A stretch of DNA of 64,000 nt, taken from Periplaneta americana (lineage: Eukaryota; Arthropoda; Insecta; Blattodea; Blattidae). Positions within the stretch are counted from its first letter, which is position 1. Each line of letters opens with the position of its first letter. Positions 1 to 10,248 of the stretch are shown piece after piece. The position numbers and the translations under genes are program-made. The stretch covers positions 10,830,001-10,894,000 of the forward strand of contig NC_091123.1 in NCBI RefSeq assembly GCF_040183065.1. Direction: 5' to 3'. Under the pieces are notes generated by a model that did not search any database, was not told the origin of the DNA, and saw nothing but the letters and a program-made list of their open reading frames with translations.

Positions 1-80
1 AATATATATAAATGAGTTGACTGGTTAATATATTTATTCATATGATGCGTTAGAGTAGAGAAACACTAATTTCTAATACA

Positions 81-1100
81 CTAGCCGTACCCGTGCGCTC
101 CGCTGCACCCGTTAGAAATAAATATAAAGTAATTACATAATTAAAATAGGATATTTGATCCAGGGAACATTCGTGTTTGATAGAAGGATAAATCGTTTAT
201 TATGTTACTTAATTTAAATTGTGTTTAAATAATTAAAATGCGATCATTTTGGCCCAGAGACACTCATTTGGTGCAATGACAATTCCTTTAACATGTTTCT
301 TAATTGTTATTACATGCAACCATAGTTTAATGAAGATTGATATATACTTTATATTACTTGCTATATGTTTCCATTGAATTATGGTAATAATTTTAACACT
401 TGTTTTTTACGTCTTCAGTAAATGGCGCTTGGCCCACTATGGTTCTGAACCCTTCAAATAATTTGAATAGTGATACAGCATACATAGTGATATGTAATTA
501 TATTTCTTTCTTTCGAAAATGTAAGAATTCACGATTTCCTATGTACCATTGCCATGGAATGAATAAATTTGTTTTTTCTTCTTACTCAAAAATAGTATAT
601 TTTGCACATAAGAGTTACTGCAGGAACAACAACGCTATAAACTGAGGCGGCGGTGAAAATGTATTATATTGTTGTTTCAAAAGTCTTGTATATCCTTAAA
701 TATCAGTCCTATCAAAATACTTATCGGAAATCATTTTTAAAGAAACTTTTGTTATGTAACATTTTTCACAAAAATGAATAATAAGCGAGATATTTCGGTT
801 TATTTAATTCATGCCCCCTTATAACCCCCCTTTTAAATAAAGTATTTTGAGTGCAATATAGCCTAAAATCTAAGTTACAACGAACTTAATTCATGTTCCA
901 ATTTTCATCGAAATCCGTTCAGCCATTATTGCGTGAAAAGGTAACAAACATCCAGACAGACAGACAGACATACAAACAAAAATTTCAAAAAAGCGAGTTT
1001 CGGTTTCAGGATGATTAATTATACATGTTAACACCAATTATTTTTAGAAAAGCGAAAATTACCAGAAAAATTTCTCTTACAGATTTATTATTAGTATAGA
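81..1100 (-). mobile_element. Non-autonomous Helitron, copy 1 (subfamily I)
   Basis: Read on the minus strand, the element starts TCTATACTAATAATAAATCT and ends GCGCACGGGTACGGCTAG. The end has GTGC/GCAC able to pair as a short hairpin about 8 nt before CTAG. This is the classic Helitron layout: 5' TC, 3' hairpin plus CTRR, no inverted repeats, no target duplication. It sits between A (80) and T (1101), the expected AT target. A (CAGA)n tract lies near 955-970. No Rep/helicase coding is seen, so it is non-autonomous. Its middle (about 380-690) matches the copy at 15829-17004 but not the other three copies in the window, which defines a subfamily. Confidence 0.85.
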
Positions 1101-1101
1101 T

Positions 1102-1788
1102 AACAGAACATTGTTTATTAAATTCAGAGACTGGTAACTTAATAACAAAGAAAAAATAGCATCATGCATGGCCTCCCTCAACGAATAATTTTTATTCTAC
1201 GTATTCTTTTCTTTTATATTATACACAGTCCCTAGATACCAAAACAAAACACGCTAAACCAGACATACCAACACAAAACTAATTTCTAACTTACCAAAAA
1301 GTTTTAATTGATCAATTAAGTACTACTGCGCGACAAATGAATGTATGAACCTTTGGCGAAATTTCATGTTTAAACCTCGGGCCACTGCACCCTCAACACC
1401 AACCCCGTAGTCGTCGCTATAAACATCTTCATTTCGTTCCCGATACATGAATTACTATACAAAATACAAAAAAATCACTCCAATAGGTATAATACAATGT
1501 GATATAATACCGAAATGTTTAAAGTACTTACTTGCCAAACATTGTGATTTGTGAAGATTCCTTTAAAATGTTTTTTAAACGTACACTATATCAATTCTGG
1601 GTGATTGTTTTTTTCTGATCATAAGTAATTAAGTAATTGCGCACAAAAAAGAAACCAGGGAATTTGCCCTTTTCCACATAGCCTATCTTTGTGGGAAAGC
1701 ATTTTGAAATTCAGTTATAAGAAGAACTAGTGTAGGTGTCTGTATGATGTTGAACCATATTTGAGATTAAAAGTAGAAAATATTGAAC
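1102..1788. other. Unassigned AT-rich stretch
   Basis: I see no convincing gene, repeat boundary or RNA here. Only short chance open frames occur. It is the left flank of the Transib insertion. Confidence 0.5.
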
Positions 1789-2340
1789 CGGTGCACAGTG
1801 TGTAATTTCAAGCAGCTAGCCGGCCAAAAATAAATTTTCACACCACATCTTTAATTCTAAATTCTTATATAGACGTGTTTATAACACTCCAAAGTATACT
1901 ATCGAAGTGTAGACAGATGCTTACATCTGGTAGGGGACCCACACAACAGAGCGAAAGTTGCATGTCTCCGGTAAGATCATTTACGCTGCAGAGGTAAGCG
2001 CGCAGTTTGTATTTCGATGATGCAAAGTGAGGAAGTCAATATAATATTTTTCTTTAATATACAGTGTGGATATATTATAAGGAGGTATATACTTACAAAT
2101 AAACTAATTCTTTTGCTAAAAATTATTATCTTATTGTCTACAATAAGTGTCTGAATGAACATGTGCAGAGAGTCAAAGTTCTATCTTATTACATTACTTT
2201 GAGTTGAATTTTAAAAGGTGTAGCCCTCTATCATCTCGCTAAAATTTTGTGGATATATTCATTATGCTTTTCTGAGCAAGACGTCGTGATTTTTTTCTGC
2301 AACCAGATGCAGACAGAAAAACTATTAATTATTTTCAGAC

Positions 2341-3561
2341 ACCATGCGCTCCGTAATCCGGAGAGCTGTTTTCCAGGTATGGAACAAGAGCGAGACAAAA
2401 GTGAAATTCTCAAATATAATAGAACATTTTGGTGTCAAAGATTACTCTGAAGACATTTTACAGTTAATAAAAACATTAATTAAATTTCTATGCTCGAAAA
2501 TTCGATTACGGTGGGAAAAATACGGCATGAATGAGAAAATTTTCTTAAAATATAATGTGCTATGTTTGAACCAAGATGCAAAGTCTGAGAATAAAATATA
2601 TAATACTTTGAAATCTACTACAAAACAATTCCAATTTGAGTCTGCCCTTACAAGCATTCGGGGACGTCCGCGTAAACTTTTCGGAGAACTGAGCGAAAGA
2701 TCAAAACGGAAAAAATTTAGTCCACTTTTTAAAGAAAGATCACCAGAAGAAAAGCTTTCTGCTGCCCATATGAGTTTCAGAACTTCTAGGAAAAGAGATG
2801 CGGCCAATACTGTAGGAGAGCTTTTACTTGCATCACTTCAACGTCGACAAAATCGAGAAAAAAACGTGAAAATTGATTTTGCAGGAACGACCAACAATTG
2901 TCACCTAATAAGGATCTCGCTTTGATTACTGATTTACAGTTGACCTCTAATCAATATAAAGAATTAAGGGAAATGCAAAATCTTGTAACAGTTAATTTAG
3001 ATCTATCATTTTATTTATTGCGAAACACTGAAGATAGGATAGGTTCAGGCAGGAAAGGGGACTACTTGTTGGCGTGATAAAACAAAGCAGTCGCAATAGA
3101 AATGATGCAAATACCGCAAGAAGATTTTTCATGGAGGTTTCCACTTTCGCATATATTACGGGAATAGATGGACATTTAATAAGTCGTTTACACTCTATCA
3201 GAAACCTTTTTCTTGAGGTTTTGCAATACTGATGAACGGGCACTTGACATGTATGCAAGGGAGACAAGGGAATTATATTTATGCTTGCACAAATAGTATT
3301 ATATGCCTACAACCCTTTACAAACTCTTGGCTCATGGACAGAAGGTCACAGGACACTATTATACCTACTGGAAAACTATCTGAGGAAGCCCAGGAAACGA
3401 GGAACAAATACTATATTAGACTTTTCAGAGAAGTCTTCGCAAGAAAAACATCAAGAAAGACACAAATATCGATCTTTTACTGAGGCTACTTATTTGTTTG
3501 GACACTTACATCATCAGCTTAAAGAAATTAAAAAGAGAAAATCGCTGTCGATTTTAATATA
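2341..3561 (+). pseudogene. Transib transposase relic (RAG1-core related)
   Basis: The longest open stretch (2344-2925, 193 aa) resembles the Transib N-terminal part, with RGRPRKLFGELSERSKRKK near 2660-2715 and EEKLSAAHMSFRTS near 2750-2790. Next comes LALITDLQLTSNQYKELREM (2915-2975). After an apparent deletion come ARRFFMEVSTFAYITGID (about 3115-3170), DMYARETRELYL (about 3245-3280), a block like YMPTTLHKLLAHG (about 3300-3340) and KLSEEAQETRNK (about 3375-3410). The last two match the RAG1 segments with HKTLAH and the final catalytic Glu (EGNESGNK). The reading frame changes several times. The middle of the protein, which would hold the first catalytic Asp residues, is largely missing. Family members run about 600-700 aa. 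It could not act as a transposase. Confidence 0.8.
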
Positions 3562-3613
3562 AGTGCTGCTGTTCTTTCCGAGCCTCTATTACTCGGTGCT
3601 GCCGAAGGAGAGA

Positions 3614-4263
3614 CTATAATATTTTCGCTGTAAGAAAAATCCTAATGTAAACAATAGCACGTGACTGAAGTGAGGCTTCATTGGCCGCTGTTTGGCACCA
3701 TAGATTCTCAGTACGTGTTCCCGCCTACTGTTGTACATTCTGTTTCGTGTTAAACATTTCCCGTTACTCGTCAAGTAAGTCTAACCTCACTACTATGCAT
3801 TCGTTTTACTGCAATTAAAACTCACTTATTATATATATTTAAGACTAATTGTTTTTCTCCGATTTTGAGAAGGTTTCCACTTACGTTTATTAATCGCACA
3901 CACCGAGGATGCAGAAGCCATAGGCTACTTCAGTACCACGTGCTTACGTGACGCCAGCTTGTTACAAGAACAGACTACCTCGGTATTACTGTTGGTATTC
4001 ATCCGCGTTCATAGTACATAACAAAACATGAAAATAACTTTTCTTTTACACAGCGTTTTACATATGAGTGAAGTTATATGTTTCATCGTATTTAACAACC
4101 AGAATTCAATTTTTTATTTTCAAATAATACAAGACTATGGTTTTCAAATACGAACTATATTTTCCTGCGTCATGCGTGTATTTCGACTGGGAGCCAATCA
4201 CGGGTATGACAGCAACGTGCTTATGTTTACATTAGGATTTTTCTTACAGCGAAAACAGTATAG
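3614..4263. mobile_element. Inverted-repeat element nested in the Transib
   Basis: The two ends carry a perfect inverted core (CGCTGTAAGAAAAATCC at 3627-3643, continuing through TAATGTAAAC) and looser similarity outward to about 3614 and 4263, about 45-50 bp in all. The interior has no recognisable protein. The target duplication is not clear, so outer limits are approximate and the superfamily is unassigned. It lies just after the transposase remnant and must postdate the Transib insertion. Confidence 0.6.
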
Positions 4264-4616
4264 CAGCGTGGATACAGATTCTGACGGGCATGCATCTGAC
4301 GTCTGAACGAGTAAGATATGTAGCAATATTCCTTCGTCTTACGCTTTCAATTTTAGGCGCATTCCACATTATGAACATTAATTTATTTTTCCACTGAAAT
4401 CGATTTTTTTTTACAATATTACTAATTTTATTTTCAGTAAAAATAGTTGTTATTTTCATTTTCATTATTGAAAACTTATCTACTTCAATAATTGAAGTTA
4501 CATACCAAATTTTATGAAAATTGAGCGATTAGTTTTCGAGAAATGATTTTTGGCCGGCTAGACTCGCTAAATTACACACTGTGCGGTGTAGAGAAGATTA
4601 TTTAGAGAAATAGGGA

Positions 4617-5022
4617 CATGATTTCTCTCCTCATGATTCATTCATTCATTCATTCATTCATTTTATTCCATAGATCTTACATGAGCAATGAAGCTTTAAG
4701 ATGTGGAACATGTCAACATTTTACAATATTACAATTACAATTTTTACAAATTTTTATAGCTTTACAATTTAGTAATTTTCTACAATTTTTACAATTTTGT
4801 ACAATTTTTTTACATTTTTTTACATTTTGGCGAGATGTAGTGAGATGAGATGAGGTCCGAGGATTCGCCAAAATATTACCCGGCATTTGCCTTTTCGGTG
4901 GGGGAAACCTCGGAAAAACCTAACCAGGTAATCAAATCAAAGGGGTTGATGCCAAGGACTCGCCATAGACCATCCGGCTTCAGTCCCACGGCTGTGGAAA
5001 ACCTCCGAAGAAACCAAAGTTG
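4617..5022 (-). mobile_element. Composite SINE with LINE-like 3' tail
   Basis: On the minus strand the order is: a body with TTACCTGGTTAGGTTTTTCC, then GGCGAATCC and CTCATCTC...CTCGCCAAA (shared with the tRNA-headed SINE at 54384-54634), then a tail containing TTGACATGTTCCACATC and an (AATG)n end at 4636-4661. The tail resembles the 3' UTRs of the Jockey-like LINEs at about 9160 and 47465, as expected if the SINE borrowed a LINE 3' end for mobilisation. No tRNA-like head is evident. Boundaries are approximate. Confidence 0.6.
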
Positions 5023-5392
5023 AGTAGGTGCAGGATCTGTTACATTGTATTCACTTGTAATATAAGTTACTGAAATTAAATTTATCTCTCCTTTTCCAAT
5101 TCACATTTCCCCCCACAAATTGCTTGTTTTGAGTGACTATCAAACAAATACCAACATTTACAAAAACGGGGAGTGTTCGTTTTGGTTGTTAAAAAACTAC
5201 GGATCTGCAGTCCTTAGCTAGTCACGTAGCATCAAGGTCAAGTGGGGCTAATATGATTCAATAAAAAAGTCGGGCTAATTTGATACTCAAATGCTCAGTT
5301 TGAAAATGTTCAAAGCTGCGATTATAGCAGTACATTTTACGCTCTTTAAGGATCAATATTGAACTAAGTTTAAAAAGTAATTATCAGCCTCA
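5023..5392. other. Unassigned stretch with GGGCTAATATGAT-type motifs
   Basis: No gene seen. Short direct motifs GGGGCTAATATGAT and GGGCTAATTTGATACT occur at 5246-5285. Related GGGCTATTATGATACT and GGGCTATTATAATATT occur at 6584-6625, beyond the Helitron. These could be subterminal repeats of an older element split by the Helitron. Confidence 0.35.
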
Positions 5393-6380
5393 TATATACT
5401 AATAATAAATCTGTAGCCGAAATTTTTCCGGTAATTTTCGATTTTACAAAAATAATTGGTCCTAACATATATAATTAACCGCCCTGAAACCGAAAATCGC
5501 TTTTTTGGAATTTTTGTTTGTATGTACTGTATGTATGTCTGTCTGTCTCTCTGTCTGGATGTTTGTTACCTTTTCACGCGATAATGGCTGAACCGATTTA
5601 TATGAAAATTGGAATATAAATTAAGTTCGTTGTAACTTAGAATTTAGGCTATATGGAATTCAAAATATTTTATTTAAAAGGGGGGTTATACGGGGGCTGG
5701 AATTAAATAAATCGAAATATCTCCCTTATTATTAATTTTCATGAAAAATATTACATAACAAAAATTTCTTTAAAAACAATTTACGATACGTTTTATTCCA
5801 TGCAAAATTTTGATAGAAATGATATTTAATGAGATAACTGAGTTTCAAAATTACAATAACGCCATCTAAGGCGGTGTAATGAAATAAAAAACAAATGACT
5901 TCGTCTATAAGGGGCCTTGGACAACAACAATCGAAAGCTATGAAACATACGGTAGCCTACAGAGAATGTTTCTATGTTTGTACGAAGTAATATCGGAAGC
6001 TAAATTAACCGATTTGTATAATTAATTATTAATTCGCCATTGGAAAGTGTAGTTTCTCTAGATGGACATAATGCTATAATGTTATTACAGTAACTTCTGA
6101 CTGAATCGAGGACAGGTAAGATTAAAATAGCTTCTTATGCACAGAAAACTTGATAGGCATTAGTTTCCTGTATTTCCTAAAATAATTTTTATGACCAAAT
6201 GAGTGGTCTCCGGATCAAAATGATCGCATTTTAATTTTTTAATACAATTTAAATTAAGTAATAAACGATTTATCCTTCTATCAAACACGAATGTTCCTTG
6301 GATCAAATGTCCTATTTTAATTATGTAATTACTTTATATTTATTTCTAACGGATGCAGCGGAGCGCACGGGTACGGCTAG
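5393..6380 (+). mobile_element. Non-autonomous Helitron, copy 2 (subfamily II)
   Basis: Plus-strand copy beginning TATATACTAATAATAAATCT (first dinucleotide TA instead of TC) and ending GCGCACGGGTACGGCTAG at 6380. It lies between A (5392) and T (6381). Internal sequence near 5820-5880 matches the copies at 11029-12042 and 58786-59769. No coding capacity is seen. A (GTCT)n tract lies at about 5538-5555. Confidence 0.85.
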
Positions 6381-6689
6381 TAAATTTTATAAAAGAAAAC
6401 TCAGTTTTGTTTCTTGAAAAAACTTTGCTGTGATACTTTGTTACTTTTATTATTGCTCTTGTATGAATAGAGATAGAATAATTTTAAAAATTTCCTTTTA
6501 ATCAGAAATCGTGTCCGCTTCATGTTCTCTAAAGGAAAGCTGTGATTGTTGAACTGTCTAGCAGTATTTAGTGTGTGAACGAGAGGGGCTATTATGATAC
6601 TCTAGAAGGGCTATTATAATATTACTGGTGGCTTGTGCAGCAAATGCTACAAACTAAGTTCATTAGACGTTCAAATAAACATTTTTCAG

Positions 6690-7130
6690 ATTTATTTTCA
6701 ATGAAGAATACCAGACATTCTGAAAGTTATTTGCTTCCACAATAATGAATCATACTCCCTCTGAATGGTTTTTTTGTACCAAATACTTTTTCTTGAACCT
6801 ATACACCTTCAGTTTTTTAGTTTGAACGCGAAAACGCAAGTAACAATGTCAGGACTATCAGTCAGTTTTTCATGTAGGAGTAAAGCAGTAGCTATTTCAG
6901 GTCATTGCGGATTGTAGGTGAAAGTTAAAAAAAATTTCAGGTTTGCTATGCTTTCGAACAATAGACATAACATCTTGGTATAGCTGCTGCATGTTTCGTA
7001 AACTAGCTTGGAATGTAGAGGGTAAAATCATTTTATCCTGCTAAGAGATCTTGCTGAAATGATCGGGAAACTACAAAATCTTGTAGGCCTCTTATTTTAT
7101 CAGTAATACCTTTTGGTCTTTCCTTAGGAA
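6690..7130 (-). pseudogene. Helitron Rep protein relic (Helitron_like_N region)
   Basis: Translated on the minus strand across several frames, this stretch gives ILPSTF (about 7010-7030), LRNMQQLYQDVMSIVRKHSK (about 6950-7005), then degraded remains of the FxxTFTCNPxWPE block, and PDIVTCVFAFKLK (about 6825-6870). This is the order found in the Helitron_like_N domain of Helitron Rep/helicase proteins (LPSSFxGxPRxMxQxYQDAMxxVRKxGKP). It is heavily broken and lacks the helicase part. It may be left from an autonomous relative of the short Helitrons in this window, but no joining sequence shows that. Confidence 0.6.
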
Positions 7131-7452
7131 CTGTAATTTTTGCGCTCTCTCGAGCCAATACTGAAGAGAATGACGCATATAAATATCTACACCACACCGC
7201 CATTAAATATATGAAAAAGACCCAACCCCACTTGATTAATAACTATAAAAATATTTGAATTTTAATAACAATATTATGATCTTACGTAAGTTTTATAGTT
7301 TTCTGTAACATATACTATATAGCCGCCACTCAGTAAATTATAGAAATCAAGATCTAATTTAAGATATTCTCTACATCTACTTATATAACCCCAAAAAGTT
7401 TCACTTTCATATCATCAATATACGTAGCATTAATATGTATAATTACTGAAAA

Positions 7453-7901
7453 ATAGTCACAGCATGGCATTAACTATAATAATATTTCATTTCTAATGGT
7501 AATAATGTCATCAAACCACCTCAAGTTTTGCAGATTTTAATATCCAATACATAGCTGTACTCAGAAAATTACACACCACAGAATCAGACCTGTAAATTAT
7601 TTTTAGTAAGTCTTGAAGTTTTTAATAATCAATTTAATTTGAGCTCTAAATATGTCAGCATTCTTGCAGATTATGGCCTTCGTGTAATATTGTTTACTGT
7701 AGATATGTTTTGTTTTATTCTGAAATGCAATTAGTTAGTGACGACAGATGGATTTTGGAAAAAAGGAAAATGATGTGGGAAAATTGACATTTCACTGAAA
7801 ACTACTATTTTTCCGAAAAACTTTCGGTTCCAAGCTTCAAAATGAGGGGTCATTTATTAAAATCCGTTCAGCCGTTTTCCCGTAACTTCCATTACCAGTT
7901 C

Positions 7902-7964
<63 letters not shown>

Positions 7965-7992
7965 ACAGCATGGCATTAACTATAATAATATT
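7453..7992 (+). mobile_element. (TA)n-tailed insertion flanked by 34-bp direct repeats
   Basis: An identical 34-bp segment (starts ATAGTCACAGCATGGC) occurs at 7453-7486 and 7959-7992. Between them lie 472 bp ending in a pure (TA)n run (about 7905-7958). A long target duplication plus a simple-repeat 3' tail is what target-primed retrotransposition by a LINE or SINE produces. The insert has no recognisable protein, so it would be a 5'-truncated 3' end. A simple local duplication is the alternative. Confidence 0.55.
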
Positions 7993-7999
7993 GGCACTT

Positions 8000-8447
8000 G
8001 TTGGTGTAGTTTACAATGAAATAATTTGGCCAAGTTGATCAATTTTCTAAAATACAGTTATGTATTACCTTTTCTCAGCTCTTGGAGGGATGTTTCAATT
8101 GACATGTTGGCATGGCGCTGGACCTACAATACAATGTAAGTTAAAAACTTTACACATAATTATATATTTATTTTTACTTATTTACCAAACAATTTTAGCT
8201 TAATAGTCATTCTTCTTGCTATTAAAATGTAACACAACTTTGGAAAATACAGTAATGATTGATTTAAAAAGTGTTTTAACTTAATTTAGCGATACAAACT
8301 GTATCACAAGTTTTTAAATCTATTTCCTTACACACAAAAAATTATTTGGACATATAGCAATTCCCCAGCATTTGCAGTAAATGTTAAAGTTTCAGTAAAA
8401 TGTATAAATTTTATGGGAAAAAAGTTCTTTACAAAAGTTGCTAAATC
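8000..8447. other. Unassigned stretch, one weak exon-like segment
   Basis: A pyrimidine-rich CTTTTCTCAG ends at 8078 and GTAAGT begins at 8136, bracketing 57 nt with two open frames. Splice-like signals this short arise by chance in AT-rich DNA and no protein similarity is recognised. Nothing else is seen. Confidence 0.25.
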
Positions 8448-8450
8448 TTA

Positions 8451-9097
8451 CAAGGAGACCGACCCACTTTGATGTCAAAATTGAGGTCGGGAAAATTTTG
8501 GGTGAAAGTATGGCCAAATTCATAAGACACGCGTCTCGGCTTTTTTTCCATATATGCCTGGGTTCAATAGAGAAAAATAATAAAAAAATTACAAGTTAAA
8601 CCACTGTGAACATTATAGTGCCAATACACCATGTTTACAATTAATCACTGATATGTATTAATGTGAATAATTTGAAGGAATTCTTTGTGTCAATGCAATG
8701 TAATACGACGCAACATAAGATGGAAGTTTATTCTACAAGCCATTAAATTTTGTTAGCATTGCAAAATGATATAACATTAGGAATCTACAAATGTGTGTAT
8801 TAAAAAAAAAATTTTAAAAATTTTAGGATTATAAGAGATTCGAACTCTATGCGCTGCTATACTACGGTTGCTCGTATCCAACGCGCTACTGCCTGAGCCA
8901 CGCTGACATAACATTTCCAGTTGTAGCAATGAACAGTTACGCTACAGTCGTTTGACCCGTAACTTTCCAATTTTTTTTCTCTTGATCCCAGGCCTATATG
9001 GAAAAAATCCGAGACACGTGTCTTATGAATTTGGCCATATTTTCACCCAAAATTTTCCCGATCCGAATCTTGACATTAAAGTGGGGCTGTCTCCTTG
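8451..9097. mobile_element. Foldback MITE with about 150-bp inverted ends
   Basis: The left end CAAGGAGACCGACCCACTTT and right end (reverse) CAAGGAGACAGCCCCACTTT match inward for about 150 bp, including TTTTGGGTGAAA and TGGCCAAATTCATAAGACAC in both. Direct TTA flanks both ends (8448-8450 and 9098-9100), which suits a TWA-target family such as PIF/Harbinger, though the assignment is uncertain. No protein is encoded. A tRNA-like segment lies inside at about 8833-8907. Confidence 0.75.
8833..8907 (-). other. tRNA-like segment inside the foldback MITE
   Basis: Minus strand: an A-box-like TGGCTCAGGCAGTAGCGC, then about 40 nt on a T-arm-like AGAGTTCGAATCTCT whose AGAG/CTCT can pair around TTCGAAT. 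The acceptor-stem halves do not pair, so this is a tRNA-derived relic, not a tRNA gene. It could have supplied an RNA polymerase III promoter. Confidence 0.5.
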
Positions 9098-9158
9098 TTA
9101 GTTAATTTCAATGTGATTTCAACGAAACCTTACGGATTATATTAAGCATACGTGTACT

Positions 9159-9657
9159 GTATTGTATTGTATTCATTTACATTCCATTGTATTCGTACAG
9201 TGCTTCACAGCTAGAATATGGAACATGTCAAACGAAAAGAAAATATCTTAATATTAATATAAAGTCTTAATTATAATCACAGTCTAGTTGAAATATAGGC
9301 TATACAGAAGAGTTTTACAATATATCTACTATTCCAACACGAACTTTTAGTGTATACTTAATACAATGCAGAAATATTCATGAAGCGTTGTTGAATGTCA
9401 TGAATTCACTTACAGAATGGATGGCGTGAGAAATTAGGCACTTCTTTAATTTGGCCCTAAATAATCTTATGTTTTGAGTTTCATTTTTTATAACCAGAGG
9501 GGGGCTATTAAAAATTTTTGCTACCATATAACGCATACCTTTTTGAACTAAACAATTTTGTTGGGTCATAGTTCATAATAGCAGCTTATGGGCACACAAC
9601 AAAATGAAAGCATTCCTTTTTGATAGCACGATAGACTTCTCGATGGAATATGAAAAT
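9159..9657 (-). pseudogene. Jockey-like LINE 3' end (RT C-terminus and 3' UTR), part 1
   Basis: The minus-strand frame 9378-9569 reads QKGMRYMVAKIFNSPPLVIK, then FRAKLKKCLISHAIHSVSEF. This is the usual C-terminal segment of Jockey-group reverse transcriptases (QKGxxYxGIKIFNxLP...LKxFLLxHxFYSVxEF). The 3' UTR with CTAGCTGTGAAGCACTGTAC follows, ending in an (ATACA)n-type tail at about 9159-9172. The same tail occurs at 47465. At the upper edge (9617-9657) the segment encoding FHIPSRSLSCYQK breaks off and resumes beyond the insertion at about 10249. Confidence 0.7.
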
Positions 9658-10248
9658 CATTGCTTTAACTAAATTACACCCAGAACTTCTAACATGTAAC
9701 CCACTAACATATAACAAGAAAATTAGAAACGTGTTAATATCTTAAATTTGATTAAATAAATTTATAGCCTATGTGTATGATTTAATCAACCTATATTATA
9801 TTTATATTCTATAATTTTGAAATATATAGTCCCACTTTTCACGTGCGATATTATTCTTCTCTAGTGTTAATATTATATTATATAATTCCATTGCCGCTGT
9901 AATTTAAATTTTAGTTCCTATTTTATTTTACTTATTTATTTTTATTATTTTTTATTTTCTATATTTCTCTTATATTAATATTGTATTATATACTTTCTGT
10001 AACTGTAATTTTAATTCTATTTCCTATTTTATTTTATTTTATTTTATATTCTCTTATAGGCCTATTAATATTATATCTGAACTACGACCGAACACGAGCG
10101 CCGCTCATTCGGTCTCAAATTTTGTTAATACTACTGTATCTCCTTTTTTATATTGTTTGTATTATTTTATTTCTATTTCTCTTGTTTGTTTGTAATTATA
10201 TTATTCTGTATATTTCAATTTAAAGAAATAAATTAACTAAATAAATAA
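9658..10248 (+). mobile_element. Probable LINE 3'-UTR insertion, opposite strand
   Basis: This AT-rich block splits the minus-strand Jockey-like LINE. The uninterrupted arrangement of the two flanks is visible at 48311-48399. It contains ACTACGACCGAACACGAGCG and CCGCTCATTCGGTC (about 10080-10110), and ends in an A-rich run ATAAATTAACTAAATAAATAA. A plus-strand, 5'-truncated retroelement 3' UTR fits best. No coding part is present, so the family is not assigned. Confidence 0.5.

Larger units (their letters stand above)
1794..4583 (+). mobile_element. Transib DNA transposon (RAG1-related superfamily), degenerate
   Basis: The ends are inverted: the left begins CACAGTGTGTAATTT (1794) and the right ends AAATTACACACTGTG (4583). 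A second matching block, CTAGCCGGCCAAAAAT, lies inside each end. Direct 5-bp GC-rich duplications CGGTG flank both sides (1789-1793 and 4584-4588). A 5-bp GC-rich duplication with CACWRTG-type ends is the Transib signature, and CACAGTG equals the V(D)J recombination signal heptamer. The interior carries a broken transposase with motifs shared with Transib proteins and the RAG1 core (about 2340-3560). At about 2.8 kb, of which about 0.65 kb is a later insertion, the original element is clearly internally deleted. Confidence 0.85.

Noticed and set aside
2247-2450. Separate small gene overlapping the Transib frame
   Set aside because: Overlaps the transposase relic in another frame, with no similarity.
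7453-7992. Short LTR-type element
   Set aside because: The 34-bp direct repeats are too short, lack typical TG..CA ends, and no primer site or coding is present.
8833-8907. Functional tRNA gene
   Set aside because: Acceptor arms do not pair and it lies inside a MITE.
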